Shown: positions 8,079 through 20,002 of the stretch, piece by piece
Position numbering within the stretch: position 1 is the first letter of the stretch
Layout: every line of letters begins with the position of its first letter
DNA from: Laccaria trichodermophora
Lineage: Eukaryota; Basidiomycota; Agaricomycetes; Agaricales; Hydnangiaceae
Direction of reading: 5' to 3'
DNA: 64,000 nucleotides
Assembly: GCA_018417955.1 (NCBI GenBank)
Contig: JACTVC010000008.1
Span: forward strand, 558,001-622,000
The notes under the pieces: model-generated
The model's input: the letters and a program-made list of their open reading frames with translations, nothing else
Databases searched by the model: none
What the model was told of the DNA's origin: nothing
Position numbers and translations under genes: made by a program

Positions 8079-11000
8079 CTACTTGTCATCAGAAAACACC
8101 ATGGATTCCCATTCTTTCTTAGCTGCCTCGACATCATCTTCAGTGAATTGAATGGCCTGTGCCACCTCCGGGGCATCGGTGACTTTGGCATGTTTCCTGA
8201 AAGCGATGTGGATGAGGACGGGGAACAGCTTGTGCGACGATAACATACCTGGCCATTTTCAACATATGCTTGAGGAGGCGGGGAACAATGTCGGACTCCT
8301 TTGTCTTGTCGTCAAATACGATGAGTTGCTTGAGGTTTGTGGTGAATTTGGGCTTGTATGCTGCCATGGTGAAGGGGACATCAACATGTTTGCCAGTTTG
8401 CCACTCGTCAAGGCAATTTTCCACCTGCCAAAAAGGGATGAGGAGGTGCCACAATTGAAGGGATTAATGTGAACGTACCACCGTGATTGCAAGTGCCTTG
8501 GTCACCTTTGACAACATACCACCTTCAGAGAACTTGGGGTGAATAACACCATCATCGCTCTTGTTTTTGAACCAGGTTTTGTTGATGATTGATTGAAAAG
8601 CAGGGTGGCAGTAGATACCTTTGCGTTCCTACAAGTCCTACAGACGAAAGGATGGTAAAAGAGAAAAAACATAAAGAAATTGACGAACCTTGTACAAGAA
8701 GTTATTTCGAGTTTGGAGATCTTCGATAAGGTTCCTGATCTCACACTTGGGAGCATTGGGGTTGATCCCATAAGCTGCCTCAACAAGCAGTCGAGCAGTG
8801 GTCTTGAGATAGCCACGCACTTGGGATGCACGTGCTGTCATCTGTGGAATGTTAAGATAGATAGAAAGGATTGGTGGTGAACCATGCGCACCAATTTGAG
8901 TATATCCTCATCAAACTCAACACGGACTCCACATGCTGTACATGCCTCAACCCAAGCTGCAGTGGCGGCATCACGCTCCTCAAGATGGTCAGGATATGGT
9001 TGGACACCCCCGATTTGAGCGTGGTAGATGGAGATGGACTCTTCAAGGAGGGATTTGCTCAGTTCGTCGAAATCAGAAGCGCGAATATGCCCTCGCATTC
9101 CGCTTGTTTCCATTTTGTGTCACTTGATAATAACAGTGGTCGACGGTGCAGGGGTGACTGGACAATCCTTTCAAATGCGGGGGTTGGTGGCTGGCGTTAC
9201 AGCCTTAGTCTCCAGGAAGTTAGTAGTGAAGTGATAGATTGCACAGAATTACAATACTTTCCATTCCTCCACTGATTCCTACCGGATTCCGCGGATTCCG
9301 GCCAGAATCCAGGAATTCCGGCGGATTCCAGGAATTCCAGTAGGAATCCGACCGGAATCCGCAGGAATCCAACTGGAATAGACAGAAAATCTCATTATTT
9401 AGGTTATATTTCACTCTTCTATTTCAGACATACGTTTTGGAACAGGGGAATTGATGAAAATACACTTTAAATGTGACTTAATGTGCACTTATCAAGACCT
9501 CCTGAATTACTTATGCAATGTAGTCAACCAATCTATTATTCTATTCTATGTTGATAACTTAATCCTAAGAATTTCTTGTCACACTTAGATTTGAACAGAG
9601 AAAATTGTAGTATATTATATTCATTAGAACTACATAAATCTATTCTACAACATTGAGTGTTAAAGAACTACATACTCTACTACATGAGGGGGGGGGAGGG
9701 AGTGGTGGGGAGAGAGTGGTGGAGAGGAGAGATGGAGGGGGGATGGAGGGGAGGGAGTGATGAAGGGGGAGGGAGCAATGGAGGGGGAGGGAGGGGAGGG
9801 AGTGAAGGGGAGGGATGGAGAGAGGGAACAGGGGGGAGGGAAAAGGAAGGGGAGAGGGGAAAGGAAGAGGGAGGGATAGGGAAGAGGGTGGGCCGTCGTC
9901 GTCCGTTGACGTGCTCGTCGTCCGCTAACGTGCTCGTCGTCTGTTGACGTCGTCGTCGTCTATTGACGTGGGCGTCCGTTGACGCGGTCGTCGTCCGTTG
10001 ATGTGGTGGTGGTGTCGTCGTGGGCGTGTCGTTTGTTGGCGTGGCCCTCCATTGACGTGGTGAGGCGTGTCGTCGTCCGTGGGCGTGGTCATGGTGGTCG
10101 TGTGTTGACGTGGTTGTCCCTCGTCGTGTGCCTGGTGTTAGCAAGCTGGGTGGGACGAGCTTGGGACGGGGGTTGCTCACCTAGGACAACGAACGACGAC
10201 TTGCGTCGTTCGTCGTCTGGTTGCCACGTCGCTGATAGCGACGTGGCAACGTGTTGCCGCGCTCGTTTACTGGGGCTGGTGACGTGGCGTTGGGGCGTCG
10301 TTTCCCGCGTCGTGGCCGTGACGTTGTGTTAGAGGGTGGGGGTCGTGGTGAGAACGACGACGGACGTCGTCGTTCTCGTCGTCTTGTTGCCACGTCGCAA
10401 CGTGTCGTCGTCGTTACTGGTGATGTGGGCGTTGAGGCGTGGTGGTCGATCGGTGGCTGGTGTGCATGGTGGTGGCCGTTGGTGACGTGGTCATGTCGCA
10501 AGGTTGGTGGGCGTCGTGGACGATGGTGGTGGTGGTTGAGAGAGAGAGGGTTGTTTGCCGACGCTTGATTTGGGCATCAGGAATTCCGTTCTGTGTCGTT
10601 CCGGGAGCATTCCTTCCGGGTGATTCCTGGAACGATTTCGGCGGAATTTGAATTCCAGAAAAATTCCGCCGGAATGGTTTGATCAATTTGGCAGGGCCCT
10701 CTGCCAAATTTGATTCCTCCGGAATTCCAGGAATTCCGCGGATTCCGCCGGATTCCGGCAGGAATCAGTGGAGGACAATAAAGACCTCCAGAATTACATA
10801 CTGGTTTCACCAAGACGGCCTCAGTCATAGACCTTGGAAATGCTTCAAGATCAGGGTGTACTTGAGGGTACCTATATTCAGTCGGTTGTGGGTAGGTAAC
10901 ACCTGATAATTTCATCCCAAACTCGTCATCACTATCTGGGGAACAAACAAAAGTTAGACAATCATATGATCAGATAGGGAGAGACGTTCACCTTCAGCAT

Positions 11001-11751
11001 CCACGTGTCTCCTTTCTTTTGTATAGTAGGTACCGTCACCTTGGCCATAGAGGGAAACACTGTTGGGGCTATAGGGACCAGCTGCTGGGATGATAGATGG
11101 TGAAGCCTGAGGAGGTTGACTGCTGACCTGTCGAACAAGGTTCTTCGATGGTCCCCCCATTGGTACCTATGTAATGTGTAGCATAGAAATTGAGAGTGGG
11201 CATACGTTACATACTTTGAAGGAGGGGCTGACATTTTCTTTATTGATTGGAACACGATGGGTCAGCAGGCGACCATCACGCACAGATGTTTTGATGATTG
11301 GCTGAAGAGTGACTGATGTGAACTAGATTGAATAATTTAGTACAAGAAAAAGATAACACTGCAGAAAGAAATTGACCCCTTGACCATGCGCAGCAGGCTG
11401 GTTTTTGTCATCCTCGGACTCTGGTTCCAAGCCATCAGCATTGGCAGCTGCTGAAGGAGGTGCTGGAGCTTGTATCGGGATTGCCTGATAGCCCATGATT
11501 GCTTCCTGTGCTTGATGAGCACAGAGGGCTTGAGTGTATGCCTTGTCTTTGGCTGACGCCTGCTTGAGAGCCTTGTCGGTATCTGAACAAATGTTGAACC
11601 CAATGATTAATAATACATACAAGAAGTTTTACTTACCCAGCTGTTGTTGCTTCGATGATAGAGTGCAAGCACGTCCAGAAGAAGTTGATTCAACCACAAC
11701 AGGGGGGGCTGAAGTGGTTTTCAGAGTGGACGTGCGTAGACGAGGAGGCAT
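8079..11751 (-). CDS. DUF6532-like gene, ten or more exons, one intron carrying a DNA element
   Basis: Read on the minus strand from ATG at 11751-11749 to TAG at 8081-8079. Introns with good signals: 11636-11583, 11376-11323, 11214-11167, 10991-10936, a large one starting at 10801 (GTATGT), 8891-8842, 8688-8629, 8478-8425 and 8248-8197. The N-terminal half starts MPPRLRTSTLKTTSAPP and is Ala/Gln-rich and probably disordered. The C-terminal half (RASDFDELSKSLLEE, ASQVRGYLKTTARLLVE, ERKGIYCHPAFQSI, CLDEWQTGKHVDVPFT, AYKPKFTTNLKQL) matches my memory of DUF6532, a domain of unknown function in agaricomycetes. The large intron contains the 9252-10788 element. The exon start before MRGHIRASDF is unclear because a TGA lies just upstream in that frame, so the gene may be damaged there. 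Function unknown. Confidence 0.65.
9252..10788 (+). mobile_element. Non-autonomous DNA element, CAATACTTT-type, copy 1 (1,537 bp)
   Basis: The element begins CAATACTTTCCATTCC and ends GACAATAAAGACCTC. It is flanked by the 8-bp direct repeat CAGAATTA (9244-9251 and 10789-10796). The two ends are imperfect inverted repeats that differ in the outermost five bases (CAATA against GAGGT) and then share CTTT and CCTCCACTGATTCC. Inside are GGAATTCC-rich ends, an AT-rich segment (9390-9680), a purine G/A tract (9680-9890), a GTCGTCGT/TTGACGTGG-rich segment, a 13-bp hairpin (10220-10250) and a palindrome TTTGGCAGGGCCCTCTGCC near 10690. The reading frames are low-complexity and no transposase is visible. 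The 8-bp duplication is seen in hAT and in KDZ/Zisupton-type elements; the family is not resolved. Confidence 0.85.
10220..10250 (+). other. 13-bp perfect hairpin inside element copy 1
   Basis: GTTGCCACGTCGC and its complement GCGACGTGGCAAC flank the loop TGATA. The same hairpin recurs with one mismatch in copy 2 (about 61379-61409), and degraded forms occur in copy 3 and near 43530-43745, so it is a family character. Confidence 0.7.
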
Positions 11752-11842
11752 ATTGAGTAAAAAAACTGTGATGAAAGAGAGTAGAAGGGGAAAGAGCATG
11801 CTAATTTTTAGAAGATGAGGCAGGACAACATTGTGGTTCGAG

Positions 11843-11850
11843 TTTAAATA
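11843..11850 (-). promoter_or_regulatory. TATA-like box of the DUF6532-like gene
   Basis: On the minus strand TATTTAAA lies about 92 bases before the ATG at 11751. This is a plausible core promoter in the 276-bp space shared with the divergent Plavaka gene. Confidence 0.4.
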
Positions 11851-12027
11851 GGAGCAGGAGGTGGCAGTGTAGACTTTTCAACATCAACAAAGACGCGATT
11901 TCAGCAATGTGTCAGTAACGTGATTGGTAGCAATGTGTAACAGGGCAGAGGGTAACAGGGGCGGAGAGTCAATGTGTGAGACACCTAAGGATCAGCGTCA
12001 GCTCCAATTTTAATCTGTCCATCAAGA

Positions 12028-14223
12028 GTGCGTACTGCAAACATGCCTCCCTGCCAAACCCACTTGAGAAAGACGACAAGGGTCTGTGAGGATCCGCCTG
12101 AGCCGATTGTCACTTTCTGTGGATTTTGTCAAAAAGGCCCCTTTCCAAGTCTCGCAGGGCTAAAAAGGCACATTAACAATACACCAAACTGTCATCGCGC
12201 ACGTCAAGCTGAGTTTGGCCAGTATGCCGCAAGCATTTGGGATGACATACCTGCACCACCAGCTGGAGAACAAGTCCCAGAATCTTCTGGGACAAATAAT
12301 GAAGGTGCTCCCACCCCAGCTGAACATCCTGTTGAAGACGAGCCAGAAGTTGTTTTCCAGCTGGACCAAGACCTCGACGACATGGGTGACTTTGTTCTTG
12401 AACCACCAGAACCTCATGTTCCCAATGCACTGCCAAGAAGGTCAGAACAAGCAACAGTTGAGGAAGTTCCAGATGAAGATAACCCACTCCACGACGATGT
12501 CCGCTACGTCGAAGACTTTCCCAAGGCTGCAAAAGCAGGTGCTACATGGGGGCAAGGCACTACAATGTTCGAGAGAATACGCTGGGAGCAAGAGACAGAG
12601 GGTGATCCGATATGGGGACCATTCGCAGATGAAGCTGAATGGCAGTTAGCGCAGTGGTTACTGCAAAATGTGGGGCAAAAGCAGGCAGATGCTTACCTGA
12701 AGCTTCCTATTGTACGTTTTTTGTGTGAACATTTACATTGATCTCTGATGGAGTCTGTGTAATAGACACGCGATCGAACACAGCCATCTTACAAGAATAA
12801 CCGAGATTTCTTGAAGAAGCTTGATGCATTGCCCACTTGCAGGGATCTGTGGACATGTGAGATCATTACCGCACCAGGAAACTGCATCAATGATGATGGG
12901 AAGCCAATGCCTGCTGAGAAACTCGACCTTTGGCATCAAAATCCTGTTGAAGTCGTGAAGGACTTAATGGGCAATGAGAGTCTCCGAGAGGCTCTACACT
13001 ATGCACCCGAACGAGTTTTCAAAGATAAGGAGGGGACTAACCAGGTGTTTGATGAGACGTGGACAGCCGAGTGGTGGTGGGAAATTCAGGTATTTCAGTC
13101 CATCGCAACGAGCTGTCATTCAAGTGTTGAACATTTTCCAGAAAATGTTACCTGTTGGATCGACAGTCGCAGCACTCATTATATCAACTGATAAAACGCA
13201 CCTGACCAATTTTCGAGGGGACAAGAAGGCATGGCCAGTCTATCTTACCATTGGGAATATTGATAAGGAAAAGCGGCACAAGCCTACTGCCCATGCGACT
13301 GTTCTGATTGGGTACCTACCCATCGCCAAATTGGATAATTATACAGAGGCCACCTGCTCTCAGGAGGGTTATCAGTTGTTTCATTACTGCATGAAGAAGA
13401 TTTTAGCACCGCTTATTGATGCTGGGAATAACGGAGTATACGTTATGGTTTACCTGCCACCCATCTCCTTGCAGTCAACCCTGGCTTTCGTCGGGTGAAG
13501 CTCAAGGACATCGTCACCCAATTCCATGCCACAGACTTCCTTACTTCGGTCACTAGATTTATCTGACGCGCACATCCACCTCCTGAACAGCCAACCCTTC
13601 CAAACGCAACTGACGTGTTCGACATCTACAAACGGCTTTCAATTCATTTAAAGGACCTTGCCGCTGTTGGACACGTTGGCGCCTTGCAACGTGTCTGTGC
13701 AACGCCACTTACTCTGGGGCGGAAACACAACTCACCTGAAAACTTTGACACCGTTCTTGTCAGGAGTGAAAGTGAGAAGGGAAACCAGGCCACCAAGGGC
13801 ACATGCTTAGAAGGTACGTCAATCAATTATTACATGCTAAGACTTTATCTTATTCATACCTATCTGCCCACAGGACTTTGGGTAGCACAGATGCAAGTAA
13901 TTTTTACTCTCCCAGATCACTTGCGTCGTGACCACTCCCTTCCACGATACCTCGCCTATATTGAATGGTTCAACCTGCTGCGATCCCCCGATCCTGACTC
14001 AGGCCTCCGCTTTGTTACTCGCTCTTCCCACCACAATCAGCCCATTTCCGAGGTTGTGCCCCTTCGTGACGTCGTCTTAGGCTGCCATCTCATTCCAAAA
14101 TTCGGCACCAAGTTCTCTCCTGCCAAGTGGAATCACCTCGAAATCCTCGACAATTGGAAAACCTTTTCTCTCAACAAATATATTGATCTAGCTACGTTTT
14201 ACAAGCACCAAGTCTTTCACTGA
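12028..14223 (+). pseudogene. Plavaka-type transposase, internally deleted
   Basis: Exon 1 (to 12711) begins at ATG 12028 or 12043 and has a C2H2-like finger (CGFCQKG...RHINNTPNCH), an acidic linker and WGPFADEAEWQLAQWLLQN. Introns 12712-12765 and 13090-13141 have clean GT-AG ends. Exons 2 and 3 give WTAEWWWEIQ, LIISTDKTHLTNFRGDKKAW, PVYLTIGNIDKEKR and HATVLIGYLPIAKL, which I recognise as the core of Plavaka (CACTA-related) transposases of agaricomycetes. After YVMV near 13449 the frame breaks and the sequence jumps to the C-terminal part (HATDFLTSVTRF, a TGA, DVFDIYKRLSIHLKDL, FTLPDHLRRDHSLPRYLAYI, CHLIPKFGTKF), ending at 14221-14223. The central catalytic region of several hundred residues is missing, so the copy cannot be active. 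Confidence 0.8.
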
Positions 14224-14885
14224 CTGAGGATGTCATTTGACTTCGACCATTCCACGTCGATGACATCATTGAGACTTTTGGTACTATACCAGACTTCAGA
14301 TTGACCTCTCTGTGATGATGTATATTATTGTAGCCTATATATCTTTCCATGCTCTAAATCCAACTAAATGTTCCTACCATACCCTACAGAGGTTAGCGGC
14401 GACCTACAATGACCTATGAGAGCTACATAGTCTATGTAAATAAGGCCGATCTATCGTGTCAGACTGTTTTCCTGATGTAGCGTTGCTGCCGAGCAATACT
14501 TCCCCTCTGTACATGGACCGCTGGACTAGAAAACTCTTATCACATGGGATCGAATTGCAGGGTACGTCTTCCTTGCACTTTCTTCCACTGGGATGCAAAC
14601 TTTTGTTGTAGGGATTCAACCAGTGCCGGTGGAGGAATGTACAGATACCCAGTTCAGCAAAATCTTTTTCCTCTGGTTTTCGTGGAATGTCAATATCCTT
14701 ACGTGAGTCATTCGTTGCATACGGTAATGCAGTTTTGACAAAGTGATGGCCAGGTTCTCCGCTGGAACGTTGGGCCCTGCTATCTTTGGGCTTGGACTAC
14801 GCGACTCGTGTCTGACCATCCTGTTTTTCAACATCATATGTTGCACGCCGCCTGCTTACTTGTACATCATCCGTCTACTCCTGGC

Positions 14886-16770
14886 TAGGGCTGCGCACCG
14901 TCCATCTGATGGACACAGGCGTCTAATCAACGGGCGTCGACAGGGGCAGTTTAACCAGCAACCGTCCATCTGGGTCACCCAAGCAGAAGCAAATGGAGAC
15001 GGACTGACATAAAACGGCCGTCAACGGATGTAGACGGAAGTCAATTGTATTGACGTCGACAAATTTTAGTGATACATAGAATAAATGATATTACAAAGGT
15101 AAAAAAACAATTGTTACTATCTAGCAGTGTACTAGGGCGGCATTTCTCTGTGCGCGTGTCGTCTCTTAGCGATCACACGGGATGGAAACTAGCACAATGT
15201 AATAAACAGATGATCGATGAGTACTAGTACATACAAAGTAGAAATTTACTCAATACCTACCTACTACCGTCCACAATGAGATCGATCTTTCGGTCTTGGT
15301 GAGTCCTTTTGCTGAAAAGTTTCATTCCTAGTGCCAGTGATCAACTAGTGATAATTAGATAATAATAAAAAATTAAGTATCCGAAAATTCAGGGGCTGCA
15401 CGTACATGAAGAAATATTTGAAGGACAGGTCGCCGGTTTCAAAAAAAAAAGTTCACTGGGTATGTGGGGTTGGAAGGCGGTAGCGGCCTTGGTGCAATTC
15501 CCATTTCAAACTCCGCATATGCGGTGACGCCCATCTACCCCATTAACAAGGGGGTCTTAGGATTAAAAAAAAATACCCGGGGTCGTTTTTTTTTTTAAGC
15601 CCTAGGAGCTTGACCTACCTACCTACATAATCAGGCACATTTCCATATATGGTAATGTGACATCATCATCATGATCGCTTTGTCCCTCTACTTGTCCCAG
15701 ATGCCTCACAGGCCTCAGAAACCCAGTTTCCTGGAACAATGTCCAACAAAATGCAATCTAGGTGATACCAAAATGCAGGTGAGTGGTATAAAAGTTTTTT
15801 CATATGAAAAATAGTCTTACCCATTGCGTCTCACAACCAAGCTTCTTACATTCAAGAACCCCATCTGATAGGGGGTCCACCACTATCCTGCACAGGCATC
15901 CATTCAAGGCATCTGGCATCTGCCTTGGAACGCGCTTTCGTTTTGAACGCACAGTTTCATCCAAAGGCCTCTCTTCCACTGCTAAGTTATTGTTTGCAGC
16001 TATTACAGTGTCGCCAACATTGCAGACACTTGAAATTGTCACCAACAGCAGCCCAGGAACAGTGCACTAAACATCATGTGAGTACCTGCTCAGCTAAGTT
16101 TAGCTGATACTCACGCTGTCGTTCTCTGAGCCCACATCGTCATTGGTGATACTTGCCATGTCTGCCACCACTGGCAGCATCTCCTCACTTTCACCTATCG
16201 CTCCCTCAGTCTCCTCGTCACACTTTGGTCACACTCAACCATGAACTCTGAAGTACCAGTCATGTCCTCCCCACCTTCTTCTGTGATTATATCATCACCA
16301 TCTTCTCCAAAATCCAATCTTTGTTTTTCAGATCCAGAATCCGCGTTATTGCTCTTATGTTAAAACTTGGTTGAGAAAATTTAAGATTAGATAATATTTG
16401 TAAACTATGACATCATCCTCAAATATCATTGTTTTCAGGCTCATCTACATGTTTGGGAGCTTATTAGGACCTAGTAGGACTCAAATCCTGCAGAGGATGG
16501 CCTTCCAGGACCATTTCAAGATAATTTCATAAGGGGTTCCATTTTTTTTTAGGTGGCCTGCGGCCAACCTACCTACCCAACCCCTGGTCGGACTTTCAAA
16601 TCTTAACACCCCCTTGCCCGTTAACGCCCGTCACTCAACGGAAACAGACGGCCTTTCCCTGTACGTCTACCGTACGTCAGGAGACTTGCAACAGGCCCAG
16701 ACGGTACGGTGACGGTGCCCGTCTGATGGACCCGTCTATCCGTCTAAGACGGACACGGTGAGCAGCCCTA
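14886..16770 (+). mobile_element. hAT-type element, 1,885 bp, in the permease gene
   Basis: The ends are TAGGGCTGCGCACCG and, as complement of the right end, TAGGGCTGCTCACCG. They are flanked by the 8-bp duplication CTCCTGGC (14878-14885 and 16771-16778). TAGGG-type termini with 8-bp duplications are the hAT signature. Subterminal regions are rich in GACGG/CCGTC motifs (hAT subterminal repeats). Only a small coding remnant is visible inside, so the copy is non-autonomous. Confidence 0.88.
15800..16340 (-). pseudogene. Cys-rich coding remnant inside the hAT element
   Basis: On the minus strand 16045-15800 reads ...RPLDETVRSKRKRVPRQ, LNGCLCRIVVDPLSDG and ECKKLGCETQWVR, a paired-cysteine pattern resembling the end of a treble-clef or PHD-like finger. 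Upstream, about 16340-16150 gives an acidic stretch (DLDFGEDGDDIITEEGGED). It is too short for a transposase and is probably a C-terminal relic of the element's own protein. The exact family is not recognised. Confidence 0.4.
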
Positions 16771-17639
16771 CTCCTGGCATTTGAAGGTTGACGCAACAGT
16801 TAAGAGCAACATGGGGTCCTAAACTTGGGATGCGGCAGATGGTCATATCGCGATATTCATTTGGGTCTGTGGGCTTGGGCTGTAGGATTGATTCACCATT
16901 TTCTGACCCTCAATGATAGATACTACGGAATTATTATACCCTGCATCCTCAATCTTGTCAACATGTTTCGGTTCTCTATCCTCAACTGCATTCTTGGGGG
17001 GCAGGCTCTCGCAAGTGCAGGGAACGGAAACCTCAGCTGGACGTGAGCACCTTTGTCTCCCTCGTCAGATCAGAAGTCACAGCATCTGATGATTTTTTAA
17101 GCTTAGGGTGGGCATCGTGGTCATTGCTATCATCTCACTGCTGGTGTCGTTCTGTGGATACGAAGTTTTGAACTGGTAAGCCAAAGCTCACCCATTACCT
17201 ATGAATACTAATGTCAATTAGGTACGAGAAACATCAGGAGGCGCTGACTTGGGTCAGTAGTTACAAATACCCTTAGTATACTGAATACCTGGGTACACAA
17301 GTCCCCTAGTGCATAGTTCCCGTAGTCATCCTACTAATCTCAGTAGCACCAGTAGTTTCCTGAATTTGCTAGATAGCTCTACGTTGTGTGTGTTGCTCTG
17401 TGTCTACCGAAGCTACCAGGTGAACCAGCGCTCTGTAACCAAGTCTATTCATACGTTGTTTGCATTGTTTCTGATCTACAAAGGCTACTGGGTGTACAGC
17501 ACTACGTAGCTGGTCATTGTTTGAACCAAAATGGCAGTAGTGATCAGGAAGCATCAGGTGGTATTGTGTATTATGAGATAGGTATATCTATACACATTCA
17601 AACTTCTAGCCTAATCATGAACAAAGGAAGTGTGTAACA

Positions 17640-18240
17640 CATCTACTACCTGGAGACGAGGAGAGCACATGGAGAGCAAGGGGGGGTGTGAGTATGACGA
17701 ATGCCGATAAGAGATGAGGAGAGTAAGCACTGCCTGTAGATGACGAGAGAAAGGGGGTAGGGTGAGTACGATGAACACCGATGAGAGACGAGGAAAGCCG
17801 ATAAGAGATGAGTAAAGTGCGCACTGCCACGAGAAAGGGGGAGGGGGGAGTATGACAAACACCGATAAAAGACATAAGAGACAAGGACAGTACACACTGC
17901 CTGGAGATGAGAGAAGGGGGGGGTGAATACGATGAACATAGATGAGGGAGGTTGAAAGTACGCACAGACATGCTACACATACTTGAGGGTAGCGGTCAGC
18001 ACTGCCTGTGGATGAGACAGCAAATGGGATGTGAGTACAGCGGACATGAACGAAGACAGATGAAAGCGCGCACATGGAAACAAGGAGAGAAAGGGGGGTG
18101 AGTGTGAGTACGGCTAACACAGATGAGGGTGAATGCACACACAGACTAGAGATGAGCAAACAAAGGGTTGTGAGTGTGGAGAACGTGGATGAAGAAGAAT
18201 GGGACGCACTGACTGGAGATGAAGAGGACTTGGATGGAAA
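17640..18240. repeat. Degenerate 60-80 bp minisatellite
   Basis: Units contain GAGTACGATGAACACCGATGAGAG, written here only as the loose pattern GAGTA...GATGA...GAGA-AGGGGG, repeated about eight times with many changes. Both strands show long low-complexity ORFs that I treat as by-products. Confidence 0.55.
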
Positions 18241-18689
18241 GACTTCCAAGTTGGCGACGTGGTGGGAAGGAAGAACATTGGAATTCCGTGTTGGGGAATT
18301 CAAAAATCAACATCGTCACATGGTGTCGGAGTTTCAACGGACTTGAACGAATTGCAAACCAACCTGTCATTGCTCGCTCTCTCTTTCAAATCTTTGGCCT
18401 CTTCCCCTCTCAGCCCAAACTCTCCCGCCTTCCAATCCCTGTTCGCCCATCCGGGTTCCACTGTTCCAGAGCCAGCGCACATATCGACCGTATATGTGCC
18501 AGCCTCGTGGCGTATTTGTGCGACTCTTCAACTGACGACGACATCAAGGACGACCTGCATGATGCAAGGGAATGGAAGGAAGGCGGCTTGGTCTCACAGC
18601 GAGGAGTTATCAACGTCATTGTGTCCTTCAAGTGGTAAGCCCCAAACGTCGAAACATCACTCTCATCTCACTGACTGTTCACAATCATC

Positions 18690-18910
18690 GCCAGCGCGCG
18701 TCCATCATTCCTCTGGCTAAGATAATAAGGAGCTGCCCCCTTGCTCCAAAATTCAGCCACAAGATGCCTGATACTTGGACATTATCTACAGTTCTTGATG
18801 ACGCAACAAACTTTTATATCAATCCCTACCTTTGCCATCACGACTTTTTCCTTCTACGATATTTAGTTGATCTTGATGTATCTCGGAAGTCTTGTAGCCG
18901 CACAAAATAA
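18690..18910 (+). pseudogene. C-terminal fragment of a second Plavaka-like transposase
   Basis: The readable frame gives RASIIPLAKIIRSCPLAPKF, SHKMPDTWTLSTVLDDAT and NFYINPYLCHHDFFLLRYL, which resembles the last 70 residues of Plavaka proteins (compare the C-terminus at 14040-14223). The part further upstream (18260-18650) is not recognised and seems to have several frame breaks. Confidence 0.5.
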
Positions 18911-20002
18911 CATTTTTTTTCTTTTGAGCTTTATTCCTATTTTGCTCTTCTTAACTACTACTCCTTATGGGCTTGGGTTATTTCTTCTACCAAAGCTACA
19001 GGTTCCCGGTGAAAGAATATGGGGACTACTGACACTTGCCGAACAGATATTATGACTACTGACACTTGCCGGACAGCTACTCAGGCAATGTACATGCAAG
19101 GCCAACTACCCAGACACACTGTGGCTACTCCGTGCTACAGTGAAGGACCAAAAAGTACTAGCGCAATGGATTTTATCAAGAAACTACTTATAAATTCAGT
19201 GTTTCCTGATGAAGTATCATGGGTCCCAGTCCTGATCACGTTCATTATTGCCCTTGGAGTGGGAGGAAAACATTTGTCTAATCCTCCGCTTGCGGAACCT
19301 GCAACGGCAGCTGGTGTCCTTGGTTTCGCGGGCACCCTTGCTGGCTTTGCCATAATGTTCTCGAGCCTAAGTTCCAATTTTACTACTTACTACCAGTCGG
19401 ATGTCTCTGGGTAAGTTATCGCCGTGCTCACATGCCATGTGAGCCACGCTGACATATCGTCAGTTGGAGGATATTCGGGTACTCTTTTGCGGGGCTCTTA
19501 TTACCTATTGTGCGTTGCCATCCTGCATCTTCACGCTCCTCTCACGCCAACCCTTCTCTTGCAGGTCACTCTTCAGTGCCTTGGTGCTGCAGTAGTTATT
19601 GCGGCTCCTTCCATAACTGAGTCTTTCAGTGGCAGGCAACATTGCGGGAACATTTTACTCAATATCGCTGAACATCCAGATCTTTATTCCTCCCCTGGTT
19701 GTAGTTCCTCGATATGTATTCTCGCTAGTTGCTACAGCGATGTAAGTGCTTCCAATCACCTTCCTCACATACACTTACATTCTCTTTACAGAGTGATACG
19801 AATATCGATTGTAGGCGCACACAGGTTCTATGACACGATCACCAATTTTCTTGGGCTGATTGGGTACTGGGCCAGTGCCTTCATCGCTATTGTCATTCTG
19901 GAGCATCTTGTGATCCGACACAACAACCCAGCGGAGTATGACCTTGATGACTGGGACGCACCAAGAAAGTTGCCTTCGGGCATCACTGCTCTTGTTGCTG
20001 GG

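Larger units (their letters stand above)
17256..19219. mobile_element. 1.96-kb insertion in the permease gene, probably Plavaka-derived
   Basis: The permease reading EALTWV stops at 17255 and resumes as VPVLITFI at 19223. TGGGTC occurs on both sides (17250-17255 and 19220-19225) and is the likely 6-bp target duplication. Terminal inverted repeats are not obvious. The insert contains a degenerate minisatellite (17640-18240) and a Plavaka-like C-terminal fragment (18690-18910), suggesting a deleted Plavaka derivative. Confidence 0.6.

Noticed and set aside
9680..10560. Gly-, His/Thr- and Val/Trp-rich ORFs inside the CAATACTTT-type elements (also 44591-45840 and 60813-61830)
   Set aside because: They follow purine tracts and GTCGTC repeats, occur in several frames on both strands, and are not conserved in frame between copies.
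14886..16770. An autonomous hAT transposon
   Set aside because: Termini and TSD are good but there is no transposase-length ORF or catalytic region, only a short Cys-rich relic.
17611..18303. 230-residue Ser/Leu/Pro-rich minus-strand ORF
   Set aside because: It is the translation of a degenerate minisatellite within an insertion.
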